DNA of 64,000 bases from Timema cristinae (GCA_039000515.1 JBCFYV010002255.1:24797963-24861962), one strand, 5' to 3'. Positions 1 through 10,409 are shown, counted from the first letter of the stretch. The notes: generated by a model from the sequence alone, not told the origin. Numbers and translations: made by a program.

Positions 1-2015
1 CTAAATATTTTAGATATGAAGTAATTTATCACTGTGTAGAAGTAGTAGTACTATTAAAGATAAAAATATTGTATTTTAAATATATTTTTATAAAACCTAT
101 AATGTCTGACCTAAAGCAAATATATATACTTTTAAATTCAGGTCTTTGAAAATGAATTTGACTATTGTTTTCTTTGGTGGACAAAGATGTTTCTATTTTC
201 TTAATTATTCTGTAAACATTGTGCATAATTTCTACTGCCATTGAGTAAGTAAGTGTGTATTATTTCAGTTATGATCTTTGGTGTGGTATTCATACAACAG
301 CGTATAGATATATTATTTCTTTTTACAAATCTTACGAGCTTTAAGTAAATGTCTATTTTAAGATAAAAGCGGTAGAAATCTATGCGGTGCACCATACCAT
401 TTATTTTCTCATGTCTAAGTTAAAGAAATCACTTATCTAGAGAATTTTTTAAATAAGTTTTTTTTTTGGTTGATTTGATCCAATTCTTCTTCACTTTTTA
501 TAGTAACAAATGAACAAGGGAGGCTTATCGCCACTGAAAGATTACCTTGCTGCAAATAAGAATCCCACCATTATCTCTTTTGTTTTCGACAGCGTAGCTG
601 GTGATGGGGAAGTGAACGAATGGTTCGTTGGGTGGTTAGGACCCCTGTAGGGGTCGGTGTGGGTGGGAGGCCTGATGGGTGTTGAGTTCGAACATCGCAG
701 TATGCCTTGACAGCTGACAAGTCAGTGTTTCCATCAGATATCAGCATCCAATATGTTGGCCCCAGGATCATCAATAAAGTTACTGACATTTTAACTTAAC
801 ACTTTTACCATTTGTTCACTACGGAAAGAATGGAGGAAAGTATGCGTGCCACATGTGTTGTTTACAGAATGATAAATTGTATTATAATTTACAAAAGAGA
901 AGTATATAAACACCTTGGTGAGTATTTCAAAAGTATTAAAATTATTCCTGAAACGTGATCAATTTAATAAATGGATAGGACGAATGTGCAAATGAAATGG
1001 AAGGTGAAAGGAAGAAGGATAATATTGTTCTATATACCTTTACACACAACACAACTTATTGTACCTGATGATGTTGCCAGATAATTATGCAATGGGAACA
1101 CCTAGATGTGTACATAATTTGTTTCACACAACTCATTTTATGCAATTTTTGTAGCTTTCAGGAAACAGAAAACATCCTATATCGGTTATTTTTACTGTAA
1201 AACTTTATCTATAAACATATTTATCCCTGTCTACTAGAATCTTACTTTGTTCTAGCGAAGTATTATATATTTATTAACAGCTAGATGCTTGATAAAAATA
1301 AATATAAATTAAATTTATAGAATATTGAAAAACAAATATAGAGTTTTTCTACTCCTTAAAAGGAAAAAAAGTATTACTTAAAAATCAAGCTTTATTTAAA
1401 TATATTAATGTCTAATTATAAAATATATTCAATGATCATTCATACACTAAGGAGGGCAAATAATCCATCATATGGTTCAAATATTTTACCCAATCGTGCT
1501 GTGTTAACAGTCTCAAAAGTAAAACTAATGTGCAATCAATGCAAACAAGATATAGCACACATCGCGGTACAAATCTTTCTCACGAGAAATTCTGTCGTGT
1601 GTACCAAGCTTGGAGAAATTTTATCAATGCATGGAGGTTTCTATTGTATTAATATTATAGAACGTATCGATAGACAAGTGAACTAATTGCTGACGTTATG
1701 TAGTCTGGTTTACAAGGGGTGGAATTGTCAGAATTGAAATCTCAGTCAGGTGGACTGATTTTTTTTTCATAAGTAGCTATCCACCCTCCCTAAAACACTC
1801 TACCATTCATCTCACAATCATTATTATTATCATCACAAAAGTAGCTCAATTAAAATGAATATATCTTGGATGGTTGATAAGATTTGGTGAAAATCAAATC
1901 AAATGCTCTGTAACAGATATATTTTTAGTGTAACAATATTCTGAATCCTAGTGTATTAGTGGATTATTTTTTCTTCTTAAAATTATATATTTACAGGTGT
2001 ATATATATATGTATG

Positions 2016-2040
<25 letters not shown>
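1..2040. other. AT-rich region without a recognised gene
   Basis: No coding region is supported. A GC-richer patch at about 590-800 contains a perfect 6-bp hairpin (640-655, GACCCC/GGGGTC with a 4-nt loop) and a GTTCGAA string like a Pol III B box, so it may be an old tRNA-derived repeat. An open frame at 1408-1686 (92 codons) has no recognisable domain and AT-driven composition, so I do not call it a gene. A TATG/TA microsatellite runs from about 1998 to 2050. Confidence 0.5.
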
Positions 2041-2046
<6 letters not shown>

Positions 2047-2216
2047 GTGAATGTGGGGAATGCCAGGCCGCCACCGTGGTTCGGATTCCACGTTAAACTG
2101 TAGGTCCTTCATTTCATCTCACAATCACCCTACCATTACACATTAGCGTAAGTGCGTATAACCCGAACGGGTAGTAAGACGTGGTGCTAATAATAATAAT
2201 AATAATAATAATAATA
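2047..2216 (+). mobile_element. SINE family A, 5'-truncated copy
   Basis: This matches the 3' half of the SINE-A copies at 43534 and 51533: the body with a GGAATGCCAGGC-like start, the conserved tail with the ACCCGAACGGGT palindrome, and a TAA-repeat end. The tRNA-like head is missing. A TATG/TA microsatellite follows directly to about 2262. Confidence 0.75.
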
Positions 2217-2262
2217 TATGTATATGTATATATATGTATATGTATATGTATATATATATAAC

Positions 2263-2726
2263 TAGCCCCCTTCCCCGTAAAAAAAATATTGTAAGGAATC
2301 CTGTAAAATAAAGCTTCAAATCATCCATCATGTCAATATAAAAACAACACTTTAACTTATTTTTTTTTTGGAAATACAGTCCTACCATCACTTTATAGCC
2401 CCCTTCCTCTTTTTATCCTACCTCTTATTTTCATCTCATTCCTCTTTCCTCACCCCAACCCCCCCCCCCCCCCATCCTTCACAGACCCCACTTTCCCTTC
2501 AATAACTTTTTTTCCAACGGCTATATAATACACTATCGACATTTTTATCAGGAATAAATTAAAGTTTCAAAATAAAATTTAGCTTATGTTACTCGCCGAT
2601 AATCTAGCTTTATATTGGTGAAATAATTTTTAATATTGGTCCAGTAGTTTTTGAGTTTATCCATTACAAACAAAAAAACAAAAAATCAAATCTTTCCTCT
2701 TTATAATATTAGTATAGAAGTATAGA
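2263..2726 (+). repeat. Dispersed repeat family, copy 1
   Basis: This shares long, nearly collinear sequence with 55086-55520: the start CTAGCCCCTTCCCCG, the block AATAAAGCTTCAAATCATCC, a pyrimidine-rich middle, and the end ATAATATTAGTATAG. The outer bases CTAG and TAGTATAG are weakly inverted. The copies differ by small indels, including a C homopolymer near 2460. No ORF of known type is visible. It could be a nonautonomous DNA element or the 3' end of a longer retroelement. Confidence 0.65.
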
Positions 2727-4118
2727 TATTACATTCACTATTTATATTGACCTTTAACATTATATCTAAACAGTAAAAAAATAAATAGTGTCATTATCAT
2801 AAAATTTACTTAATATAAGAAAAGAAATATTCTATAAATATTTAAAAAATAATTCTATTTAAAAGTGTGTTTCTTAAACATCTTTCTAAGCTTAGCCTTT
2901 GTTTTGTTATATTAATAAAATTAATTATATCTACATTTAGCACAAATAATAAAACTAGAGCTTACATCAGAATATTCACTGTCTTAAAATTACCTGAAAG
3001 GGGTTTATTGATTTTTAAATAAAACTTCCGATCTGAGTTTAGTATTTTCCTGCGAGGCTTTCTCTTAATATCTTCCTTCTCACTCTATATGTTTCTGTTC
3101 TTTACTTTTCATTCCATTCATATAATTTAGGGTTTTAACTCTAAGGCTTTACATCTGGGAATTTCCTATTTTCCACTTCCTTTTTTTTTTAAATATTTTT
3201 TACCCCTGCCATAATTGTTATAAAAAAAACTACGGGTCCAAACACACAACTCTAACAATATTTTTGTGGTATTTTTTTCTCCACCGTTTCCTTTCCTTTT
3301 TACCTTCGCCCCTCTCTTCCTCCCAAACATACGGATAATTCTCGAGAGAATATGTGATATAATACGACATAAGAGATGCACAAAAAGTTTTTCATTTGCT
3401 TTTTTTTTATTTATTTAGTTTCGTTTTTATACTAATATTATTTTAGAGCACATAAAAAATACATGTAAATAAAAAAGGCAAGAAAGAGATGGAGTACATA
3501 GGTATAAATTTGGATCACTAAAGTCTTCTCTTATTCTATTTTCCACCTTCATCCCGATTATTTCTCGTTTCTCTCTCTTTATCTTATTATCTTTATTCTT
3601 TTAAAGGACGTTTGTGTACATGAGAGAATAAAATGGAAAAAGTTATTGCTAATTAAAAAAAATAAAATTTTTTTTGTTCGTCTCACTGTTAGTAAGGTAG
3701 AAATATTCTATAATTTAAGGGGGTGGGATAACATATAGGTCCCTGGGCGTGGGGTGAGGTGGAAGGAGGGATGACTGCGGTTCCAGGATCTTTTATGAAT
3801 CGATGGCTAAAGAAGAATTAATAAAACCCACCCTTAAGAAGACCTCCACCTGCCAATACCAATGAAGCCCTTAATATTTTTAATCTTAGTTGGTCGGCTA
3901 CTTTTACGCTCAAGCACTGTTTCAAGTTTTAACAAACTTAAATCTGACTTTTAAATAATCCTTTCAGTTAATTTTGTTCTTCAAAAATGAAAAATAAGCT
4001 TAGAGTAAAACCAAATTTAGTTTCGGAAGTTGGGTTGAACTATCGTAAATTGTTTAAAGATAACAAGTTATGGTATTTTCATTATATAAAATAATTGTAT
4101 GTAGATAATTTTTTCATA
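2727..4118. other. AT-rich intergenic stretch
   Basis: Nothing recognised. There are homopolymer runs of T and A, a G-rich patch at 3715-3780, and only short chance open frames. Confidence 0.5.
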
Positions 4119-4122
4119 TATG
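4119..4122. repeat. 4-bp target site duplication, left
   Basis: TATG directly precedes the left LTR and is repeated at 11809-11812 directly after the right LTR. A 4-bp AT-rich duplication is usual for gypsy-type insertions. Confidence 0.85.
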
Positions 4123-5436
4123 TCAACCATGCTTAAATGGTTTAGGCATTTATTTAGTTAAATCACAGGGATCCTTATTGACCACCACTCAAGTTAAGTA
4201 AATATTCCCTATTTTATTATTTAAACAACTTGTATATAAGGCAGGGACCTCGCAAAACAAAACAGGAGATAACAAGATACTAAGCCTTGGCCAGTTTATT
4301 TAACAATATAACAAGATGTAAAATATAAAAAAATATAAATATATATATATATGACATAATATTTAGAATTTAAGCTTGGCGCATTCTTACTCGCTCTGGT
4401 CATCAAAACATAGATACTCCTGATTAACTAGTCAAAACAATATATCATGACAACTACTTAAAGTACTATACTTAGTTCTCCTAAACTAGCATACCCTACG
4501 TTTGTTAACCCACAGAATTCAATATATAAACATATTGAAAGTTACTTGAAATAAATTTCTGATCAAAACAATGTAGCATAACAAATATTTAAATTACTAG
4601 ACTTAGTTTCCCAAAACCTACTTTGTTTAACCTGCGGAATTAGATATATAAACATATTGAAAGTAAATTGTCCTAAATTTCTAATCATAACATTATAACA
4701 TGACAAATATCTAAGCAACTAACTTTAGTTCTCCAAAGGCTATTTTGGTAAACCTGCCGAATTAGATCTATAAACATATTGAAAGTAAATTGTCCTAAAT
4801 TTCTAATCATAACATTAAAGTACAACAAGTATCCAAAGTACTACATTTAGTACTGCTAAACTGTTCACATACTGGAGAATCAATTTATAACCTACAGCCT
4901 ACCATTTAACGATACAATATCTCTAACTAGCTCGCCATCATTAAGTCAACTTACATTGTTGGGAGTATTAGTTCCTCTAACGGCTAGTGGCATCAAAGAG
5001 TGATTTATTCCATGTCAAACACTCGCCTTTATTCATTTGAATTCAGAGGAGAAAAAAGGGGGTTGGAATGAATAGCCATAATTCGATATCATATTGTCCA
5101 ATCGGCGACTAGAAGACCTCATCGGCGCCTGCGCAGAACGCTATGAAGTCTTGGTCTTGGATAACAGGGGGTGGGGGGTGACGAGTACACGACAATTGAG
5201 AGCTAGCCAAGTTTATCAGATCGCGCACGCGCTTTATTCACTCCCATCTATCTTGATGATGAAACAACCGGTTGTTCTTCCAGGACGTTAGATAGAGTTT
5301 GTTTGTTGTGTGAGTGGATCGTACTGGTCGAAAAAGCTCGCCTTCGGCCTCGAATGTGTTCTCCGACAGGGCAGTAAAACAGGGTGAGTAGCCAGGCGAA
5401 CTAAGTGGTGGCGGTGTAGTATGCGACCACGGTACA
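4123..5436 (-). repeat. 3' LTR of the gypsy element
   Basis: It is the downstream LTR because the element reads right to left. It is 1314 bp and nearly identical to 10494-11808. It contains three to four imperfect direct repeats of about 122 bp starting at 4515, 4637 and 4759, with a weaker start near 4877. An open frame seen in both LTRs on the plus strand (5094-5291 and 11466-11663) simply reflects the LTR duplication and has no recognised domain. Confidence 0.95.
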
Positions 5437-5450
5437 AATCCTCCGCCCCT
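5437..5450 (-). other. Polypurine tract candidate
   Basis: On the minus strand, AGGGGCGGAGGATT lies immediately upstream of the 3' LTR start TGTACC. This is the position expected for the plus-strand DNA primer of an LTR element. Confidence 0.7.
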
Positions 5451-6115
5451 ACACGAGGCAGCCTCTTCCGTACTCAGGAATTCGGGTGGTCCAAGCTTTT
5501 GACACAGCGATCCAAGAGACGTCTTCCTTGATCTCAGTATCAGCAGCTGGTCAACACCGCTCTCCGTCAATCTGGCAAGAGCTCCACGCCTTTCAGCCTG
5601 TCCTCGCCACCCCAGCAACTGTGCTGTACCAAACCGAAGGCATTTCGGGCTCTTCTGTTCTTTGGCTCGACGACAGGAATGAAGGAGGGATGAAGGATCC
5701 CACTGAACAAATAAACACAAAGCGAGTACCCAACGAACACCACCAGAATTTTATCTCCCCACTAGCCGTACACAACCTGATATAAATATAAAGCATTACA
5801 ATCGCAAGCAAAAATCTAACCTAGCATTCAATGTCACAATTAAAAAAAAGTCATTATATAACCTGTAGTAAAGATTTCTCTAGTAATTTTACTTTGCTAT
5901 AACACTGGAATTATACCAGATCATGATGTCTCCTGCGAGGGTATCATCCATTTATTGGAGTTAACATTGCTTCAACTAGGAGATTCCATCTTACAATCTT
6001 AAGTATACAAAATCTGGTAATTATCACTGTTGCTTAATCTGCGGGCTTTCCCGGAGATGATAAATAACTTACATACTAACACTTACACTTTTACAGCACG
6101 GACTCACACACAAAC
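5451..6115 (-). other. Internal 3' noncoding region of the retrotransposon
   Basis: About 665 bp lie between the integrase stop and the polypurine tract. Short frames occur on both strands, one running into the LTR, but none shows an envelope, signal-peptide or membrane pattern. Confidence 0.6.
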
Positions 6116-7603
6116 TCATCCCTGGACCAGGGATGAGGACTCTTTGATGCCACAGGATTTAATTTGAGATACGTGGGCCCGCCTGGTGATTGAAGGGTCA
6201 CCAACATCACTAATCAGTACTGTTACAGGGGTGAGGAAGCGCTCCACTCGCCATGGACCATTCCACTTCGGACTGAGTTTTGCTGAGATTTTGTCAATTG
6301 CGGAGCTCTGTGGATAACTTTTATTGAGGACCAGGTCTCCAATAGCAACCGAAACAGGGGCACGTCCAAGGTTATACCTATCAGCCACCTTTTTGTGGGC
6401 CCTTTTTAAAGCTTCGAAGGCCTTTTGGCACCTATCTTTATGCGAGAACCTCTCATCCCCGCCCAGCAAGGGGTCCACATCCCATACCGTTAACAGAGGG
6501 TGGTTGAGTTCTCTACCCAGGAACACCGAAGCCGGAGAGGCATTGGTTGACTCATGAAACGCGGAATTAAATGCGACATTTAAGAACTCAATATCACGAT
6601 CCCACCTAGCTTGATCAACCGAGTGGAAAATGGTTAAGGCCACCTTAAGATTCCTATTGAAACGCTCCACGTGGTTAGGGCAAGGATAGTGGGGGCTGGT
6701 GGTTATGTGTTTAATGCCCCATCCAAAGCACAAGTCTTTGAAAGTGGCAGACCTAAAACAGGGCCCATTATCGCTCACTAAACTTCGGGGGGCACCAAAC
6801 ATCGCCCACACGCGTCTAGCAAGCGCATTAGCAGTGGTCTTTGCTTTCATGTCCCTCAACGGTAAAATAATCACAAATTTAGAGAAAGCATCCAACACAA
6901 TGAGTATACAAGTATTTCCTAAGGAGGATCGGGGCAGGGGGCCAACATAGTCGACGAACACCTTTTCCCACGGAAGTTGAGCCACATCGGCCGAATGAAG
7001 CCCAACTTTCGTGTTCTGCGCCGGTTTTGCTTTTTGGCAATCTTCACACTGCTTAACTTGCAGTTTCACATCTCTGTACATCCCTGGCCAAAAGAACTCC
7101 CTAGAAATTTTACGATAAGTTTTAAGTATACCCAGGTGACCACCAACAATAGAATGATGGAAATAACGCAACAACATTTTGCGTACCACAGTCGGGACAA
7201 CAATCTTCCTTCCTTTCCCTTTCCCACTAGATATCACAAGAAGTCCTTTGAAAAGAGAATAAGGACCCACCTCCTCTCCCTTATTTATTTTATCTATTAG
7301 TTCCAAGCACCACGAGTCACTCCCTTGATGATCTCGAATCGAGATGAATGACTCCGGGATGGAATGAATTACATTAAAAGGCTGTACAATATTTTGGGTC
7401 TCAATCGGCTCCAGATCTTCCGCCATCCGAGATAGGGCATCAGCAGTCACGTTATCCCTTCCAGGAACGTGATGCGTGCTGAATTTGTATTTCGAAAGGC
7501 GTAGCACCCACCTCCCGATCTTTCCTAACTGCTTTGGGTGTCGCCACATCCATGACAACGCCATGTTGTCAGTGTATAGTTCGAATTCGCGCTGTTCTAG
7601 TGG
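6116..7603 (-). CDS. pol: pol, 3' part: RNase H end and integrase
   Basis: The first ATG-bounded frame (6116-7564) is 482 residues. Residues 1-45 complete RNase H, with the last catalytic Asp in ADALSR at about 42. A zinc-binding HHCC module follows (H136/137, H143, C173, C176). The integrase core has D205 (FVDYVGP), D265 (VSDNGP) and E300 (HVERFN), so the D,D(35)E spacing is kept. A GPW motif near 436-438 marks the C-terminal domain. It would insert the cDNA into chromatin. The ATG is not the natural start: the frame continues upstream into RNase H and is cut off from RT by a frame break at about 7597-7606. The domain is intact from there to its stop. Confidence 0.93.
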   Translation of the reverse strand, partial: PLEQREFELYTDNMALSWMWRHPKQLGKIGRWVLRLSKYKFSTHHVPGRDNVTADALSRMAEDLEPIETQNIVQPFNVIHSIPESFISIRDHQGSDSWCLELIDKINKGEEVGPYSLFKGLLVISSGKGKGRKIVVPTVVRKMLLRYFHHSIVGGHLGILKTYRKISREFFWPGMYRDVKLQVKQCEDCQKAKPAQNTKVGLHSADVAQLPWEKVFVDYVGPLPRSSLGNTCILIVLDAFSKFVIILPLRDMKAKTTANALARRVWAMFGAPRSLVSDNGPCFRSATFKDLCFGWGIKHITTSPHYPCPNHVERFNRNLKVALTIFHSVDQARWDRDIEFLNVAFNSAFHESTNASPASVFLGRELNHPLLTVWDVDPLLGGDERFSHKDRCQKAFEALKRAHKKVADRYNLGRAPVSVAIGDLVLNKSYPQSSAIDKISAKLSPKWNGPWRVERFLTPVTVLISDVGDPSITRRAHVSQIKSCGIKESSSLVQG

Positions 7604-8460
7604 TCAGAGAATTTCTCAACGCCCACAACACATGACAGACATTCTTTCTCAAAAGCACTATATTTCTGTTCTGCCTGAGACAAGGTTTTGCTCGCAAAGG
7701 CCACGGGACGAACACCGTCCGCAGTTCTCTGGGACAAAACCGCGCCAAGGGCGACAGAAGAAGCGTCGACATGAAGAAGGAATGGGCAAGTGAAATCGGG
7801 CATGTGCAAAACCTCGGGGCTGATCAGTTTGCTCTTGAGAGTTTTGAAAGCACGAGATTGTTCCTCTCCCCAGACAAATGAGACACCTTTTTTCTTTAAG
7901 TAATTTAAGGGGGCAGCAATTTCAGAGAAATGCGGGATAAAGCGTGCGTAGTAAGCGCACATGCCAACGAAACGCATCACACCCTTTATGTTTTTTGGTT
8001 GTGGGTAATCGACAATGGGTTTCACCCTTTCGGGGTCGACCAGCATATTCCCATTGGAAATAATATACCCAAGATACTTGATAGATTGCTTGGCCCACGT
8101 GACCTTGTCGGGGTTAACAGTCAAACCCGCCAGACGCAAACGGCTCAGTACAATGTCTAAATGTTCAAGATGTTCATCAAGAGAATTACTGTATACACAG
8201 ATGTCATCAAGGTAATTAAAGACGAACTTATATTTTAAGTCTGAGAAGATGTGATCCAGAACACGGCTTAATGCCTGGCCACCGATACTAGCGCCCAACG
8301 GTACACGATTAAATTCGTATAATTGCCAAGGGGTAACAAACGCCGTGAACTTCTTTGACCGCTCTGTGAGAGCGCATTGTAAAAAACTGGCATTCAAGTC
8401 AATGAGACTATACACTTTAGCGCCCCCTAGATGTTGGAACGCACTCTCCACACTAGGCAT
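7597..8460 (-). CDS. pol: pol, middle part: reverse transcriptase core and RNase H
   Basis: This 287-residue segment contains the RT palm with the first catalytic Asp in SLIDLN (about 21) and the YLDD box at 83-86, followed by the connection and an RNase H domain with HVDAS (D232) and FEKEC (about 271). It copies element RNA into DNA. Both ends are frame breaks rather than natural termini. At the upstream end the reading is out of frame by one base beside a CCC run (8461-8463). At the downstream end one base is missing near 7600, after which RNase H continues in the next frame. Confidence 0.93.
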   Translation of the reverse strand: MPSVESAFQHLGGAKVYSLIDLNASFLQCALTERSKKFTAFVTPWQLYEFNRVPLGASIGGQALSRVLDHIFSDLKYKFVFNYLDDICVYSNSLDEHLEHLDIVLSRLRLAGLTVNPDKVTWAKQSIKYLGYIISNGNMLVDPERVKPIVDYPQPKNIKGVMRFVGMCAYYARFIPHFSEIAAPLNYLKKKGVSFVWGEEQSRAFKTLKSKLISPEVLHMPDFTCPFLLHVDASSVALGAVLSQRTADGVRPVAFASKTLSQAEQKYSAFEKECLSCVVGVEKFSDH

Positions 8461-9308
8461 GGGTAGGGATCAAACTGGATTTTTTTATTTACCTTCCTAT
8501 AGTCTACAATCAACCTGTGTCCTTGTCCTTTTCTCGGAATAATAAATGCCGGACTAGCGTACGGGGATTTAGATGGCCTAATCACCCCCTTCTGTTCTAA
8601 GTCCTCTATCAACTCGCGAAATATTTTCATTTTGGGTGGGTTACATGAATAGGGACCCGACCTAACCGGAATCTCGTCCGTGACTACAATATCATAGGGG
8701 AGTATGTCACATTTTCCCCAGACGGGTGTTATGACATCCGAGTACTTCTTAATCAAGGTATTAACGCGATCTTCATCGCTTCCTAAGTGACTACACCACA
8801 TGGGTCTAGAACATAGACACAATGGCACTTTAATCTGAGAATTAAACCCAAACCTTAAATGTCCCAAGCCTAAGTCTAAGATACCTCTAGTATCCCACAA
8901 AAAGTCCATTCCTAATATGACGTCGCATACTAGTTTGTTTACAACATATAACTTTCTTTTCCAAGAAAAACGATTAATTTTGAGAGACGGATAAACAAAT
9001 CTGTCAATAATAATGCTACTTCCATTCCCTAAAACAAATGTACGGGGAACACACTTATTTATTTGAACGTCACATTTGAGTTTACTACCCCGGATGCTAC
9101 TCAGAAACTCAGCATTAATGAACGATGCGTTAGCGCCCGTGTCGACTAAAGCGGCACCGTGATTTGACCCAATAGAAAATTCGACCATGGGGATAGGGGT
9201 CTCGAGTGGTTTATTAATATTAGTAAAGCGTCGTGTAACTTTACCACTCCTCAGGTTACACGTCACACGTTTCCCGCCGGACATTGGTACCGGAGGTGCC
9301 CTAATTGC
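8427..9308 (-). CDS. pol: pol, 5' part: aspartic protease and RT fingers
   Basis: The frame is open from 9308, below a TAA at 9309-9311, and its first ATG is at 9284. Counting from that ATG, the protease active site DTGA is at residues 48-51, with the flap/dimer motif GMDFL further on. The RT N-terminus follows (about 215-275, ending near IVDYRKVN). The frame overlaps the end of the zinc-knuckle frame by 46 nt, and entry is probably by -1 frameshifting at 9269-9275 rather than at the ATG. It ends early at 8427 because one base seems to be missing at the CCC run near 8461. Confidence 0.92.
   Translation of the reverse strand, partial: AIRAPPVPMSGGKRVTCNLRSGKVTRRFTNINKPLETPIPMVEFSIGSNHGAALVDTGANASFINAEFLSSIRGSKLKCDVQINKCVPRTFVLGNGSSIIIDRFVYPSLKINRFSWKRKLYVVNKLVCDVILGMDFLWDTRGILDLGLGHLRFGFNSQIKVPLCLCSRPMWCSHLGSDEDRVNTLIKKYSDVITPVWGKCDILPYDIVVTDEIPVRSGPYSCNPPKMKIFRELIEDLEQKGVIRPSKSPYASPAFIIPRKGQGHRLIVDYRKVNKKIQFDPYPCLVWRVRSNI
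9204..9275 (-). other. Predicted programmed -1 frameshift signal with pseudoknot
   Basis: On the minus strand the heptamer GGGAAAC (9269-9275) is phased as G GGA AAC in the zinc-knuckle frame, two codons before its TGA (9263-9265). After a 6-nt spacer comes a perfect 8-bp stem (CGTGTAAC at 9255-9262 with GTTACACG at 9232-9239) enclosing a 15-nt loop. Seven loop bases (GAGTGGT, 9243-9249) are perfectly complementary to ACCACTC (9204-9210), forming stem 2 of an H-type pseudoknot with a 21-nt crossing loop. A -1 slip leads straight into the protease frame. Confidence 0.8.
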
Positions 9309-9435
9309 TTACAACCAAAACATCTAACTCGAGATAGGTCGCGACTATTATTCCCTCCTCGATGTCCAGTAGGTTTGCTATTATAAGGTCTATTAATCAC
9401 GGGGGCGTCTGAGAATATGTAAGCTGACCCAAGCT
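9263..9435 (-). CDS. gag: gag, C-terminal nucleocapsid segment with CCHC zinc knuckle
   Basis: This segment lies in a different frame from the capsid ORF and is too short to stand out alone. It encodes a basic stretch and one CCHC knuckle, CFGCKQLGHLRYQC (spacing C-X2-C-X4-H-X4-C), that binds element RNA. It ends at TGA 9263-9265, immediately after the slippery heptamer. Upstream it joins the capsid frame by a -1 change, most simply at the A6C run 9436-9442. Confidence 0.88.
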
Positions 9436-10143
9436 GTTTTTTGACTTCTGGTAAAAAGGGGTTGATAAAGCGGAGGGTTTAGAAACTGTAATAGGGTGCT
9501 TCTCAAAATATTCCCGTTCACCCAAAAGTGATCCCTCAATTTTGGAAGCCAGAGAGTACAACTCTGAAAAGGAACACGGCAATTGGGAAAATACAAAATG
9601 TCTCCTAGTAAGAGGCGACACATTCTCTAGAATAATTTCTACGATTTGTCGCTCACTGAGTTTTAAATTGAGGATGCTCGCTGCTTCTGACACAGAAAGA
9701 ATAAAAATCCTAAGAGATTCGTGTGGAAGTTGGAAACGGTACACGAATTCTGAACATAAACGTTCCCTCTCTCTCCTAGAAACTAGAGAGTCAAATATGT
9801 TATCCATAACAGTAACCCAGGGGGTCCCCTGACTTATCCCCTCGGAGATAAGGTGTGTTAAGAACCCTGAAGTTTTCCCCAGACATAACACTAATATTTC
9901 CGCGTCCTCAACCAGACGTAATTTATGGACTTTGTTTACTTCCAGCAGGAAAGCGAATAACGCGGAACTATTCTGTCCATCACACACAGGAATGCGATTC
10001 AACCAATCACTGACTACTTTGGACCGAGTCCTACTATCATGTGAACCGTCTGACCGAACAATAACATAGTTAGAGAGTGGGTTCTGCGAAGATAATGTGT
10101 TACCAACAGGATCTAATGGGGCCTGCCTCTCAACACTGGTCAT
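9397..10143 (-). CDS. gag: gag, capsid region
   Basis: This frame is 248 residues, with an alpha-helical, Leu-rich middle of the retrotransposon-gag type. It includes the stretch RRERERLCSEF with the following LPHESL, and a C-terminal part ending near SQTPP. It would form the capsid of the virus-like particle. Its ATG overlaps the stop of the upstream gag segment as ATGA (10140-10143), so it could be reached by reinitiation or, more likely, was once continuous with it. It loses frame near 9436, where the zinc-knuckle frame takes over. Confidence 0.85.
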   Translation of the reverse strand: MTSVERQAPLDPVGNTLSSQNPLSNYVIVRSDGSHDSRTRSKVVSDWLNRIPVCDGQNSSALFAFLLEVNKVHKLRLVEDAEILVLCLGKTSGFLTHLISEGISQGTPWVTVMDNIFDSLVSRRERERLCSEFVYRFQLPHESLRIFILSVSEAASILNLKLSERQIVEIILENVSPLTRRHFVFSQLPCSFSELYSLASKIEGSLLGEREYFEKHPITVSKPSALSTPFYQKSKNSLGQLTYSQTPP

Positions 10144-10409
10144 AGGGACTCTCTATTCCTACCGACCACCTGACCGGGCACATCACTATTATCAACGTCA
10201 GAAAATAATGGATTTTTCTCACCCAACTCCCGAGACAGCATGGTCCTCAATTCACGAACAGTGGATTCGGGGTTAACGGCTATCCCTCGGCCCACGAGCT
10301 CCGCAATTAACGCCTCTCGGTTTAGCTTGTATACTTGAGATTTACAGCCAAGTATTTCAGAAGTGTCCATCGGTGTCCGATCCATGGCGTAGAACGAGGA
10401 TTGTAACAA
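10140..10409 (-). CDS. gag: gag, N-terminal segment with SAP-like motif
   Basis: This frame is 89 residues. Positions of about 28-62 (LNREALIAELVGRGI, then VRELRTMLSREL) look like the two-helix SAP-like motif found at the N-terminus of Gag in some gypsy elements. The start is the first ATG after the leader; a second in-frame ATG lies eight codons later. It ends at TGA overlapping the next ATG, beside a CCC run. Whether it is a separate leader protein or the severed Gag N-terminus cannot be settled here; I favour the latter. Confidence 0.7.
   Translation of the reverse strand: MLQSSFYAMDRTPMDTSEILGCKSQVYKLNREALIAELVGRGIAVNPESTVRELRTMLSRELGEKNPLFSDVDNSDVPGQVVGRNRESL

Noticed and set aside
1408..1686. 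92-codon frame as a gene
   Set aside because: No recognisable domain, AT-driven composition and no promoter or splice context.
5094..5291. 65-codon frame repeated at 11466-11663
   Set aside because: It is in the LTR on the strand opposite to the element; duplication is explained by the two LTRs and there is no domain.
5451..6115. env-like gene in the retrotransposon
   Set aside because: No frame of suitable length, signal peptide or membrane segment on the minus strand.
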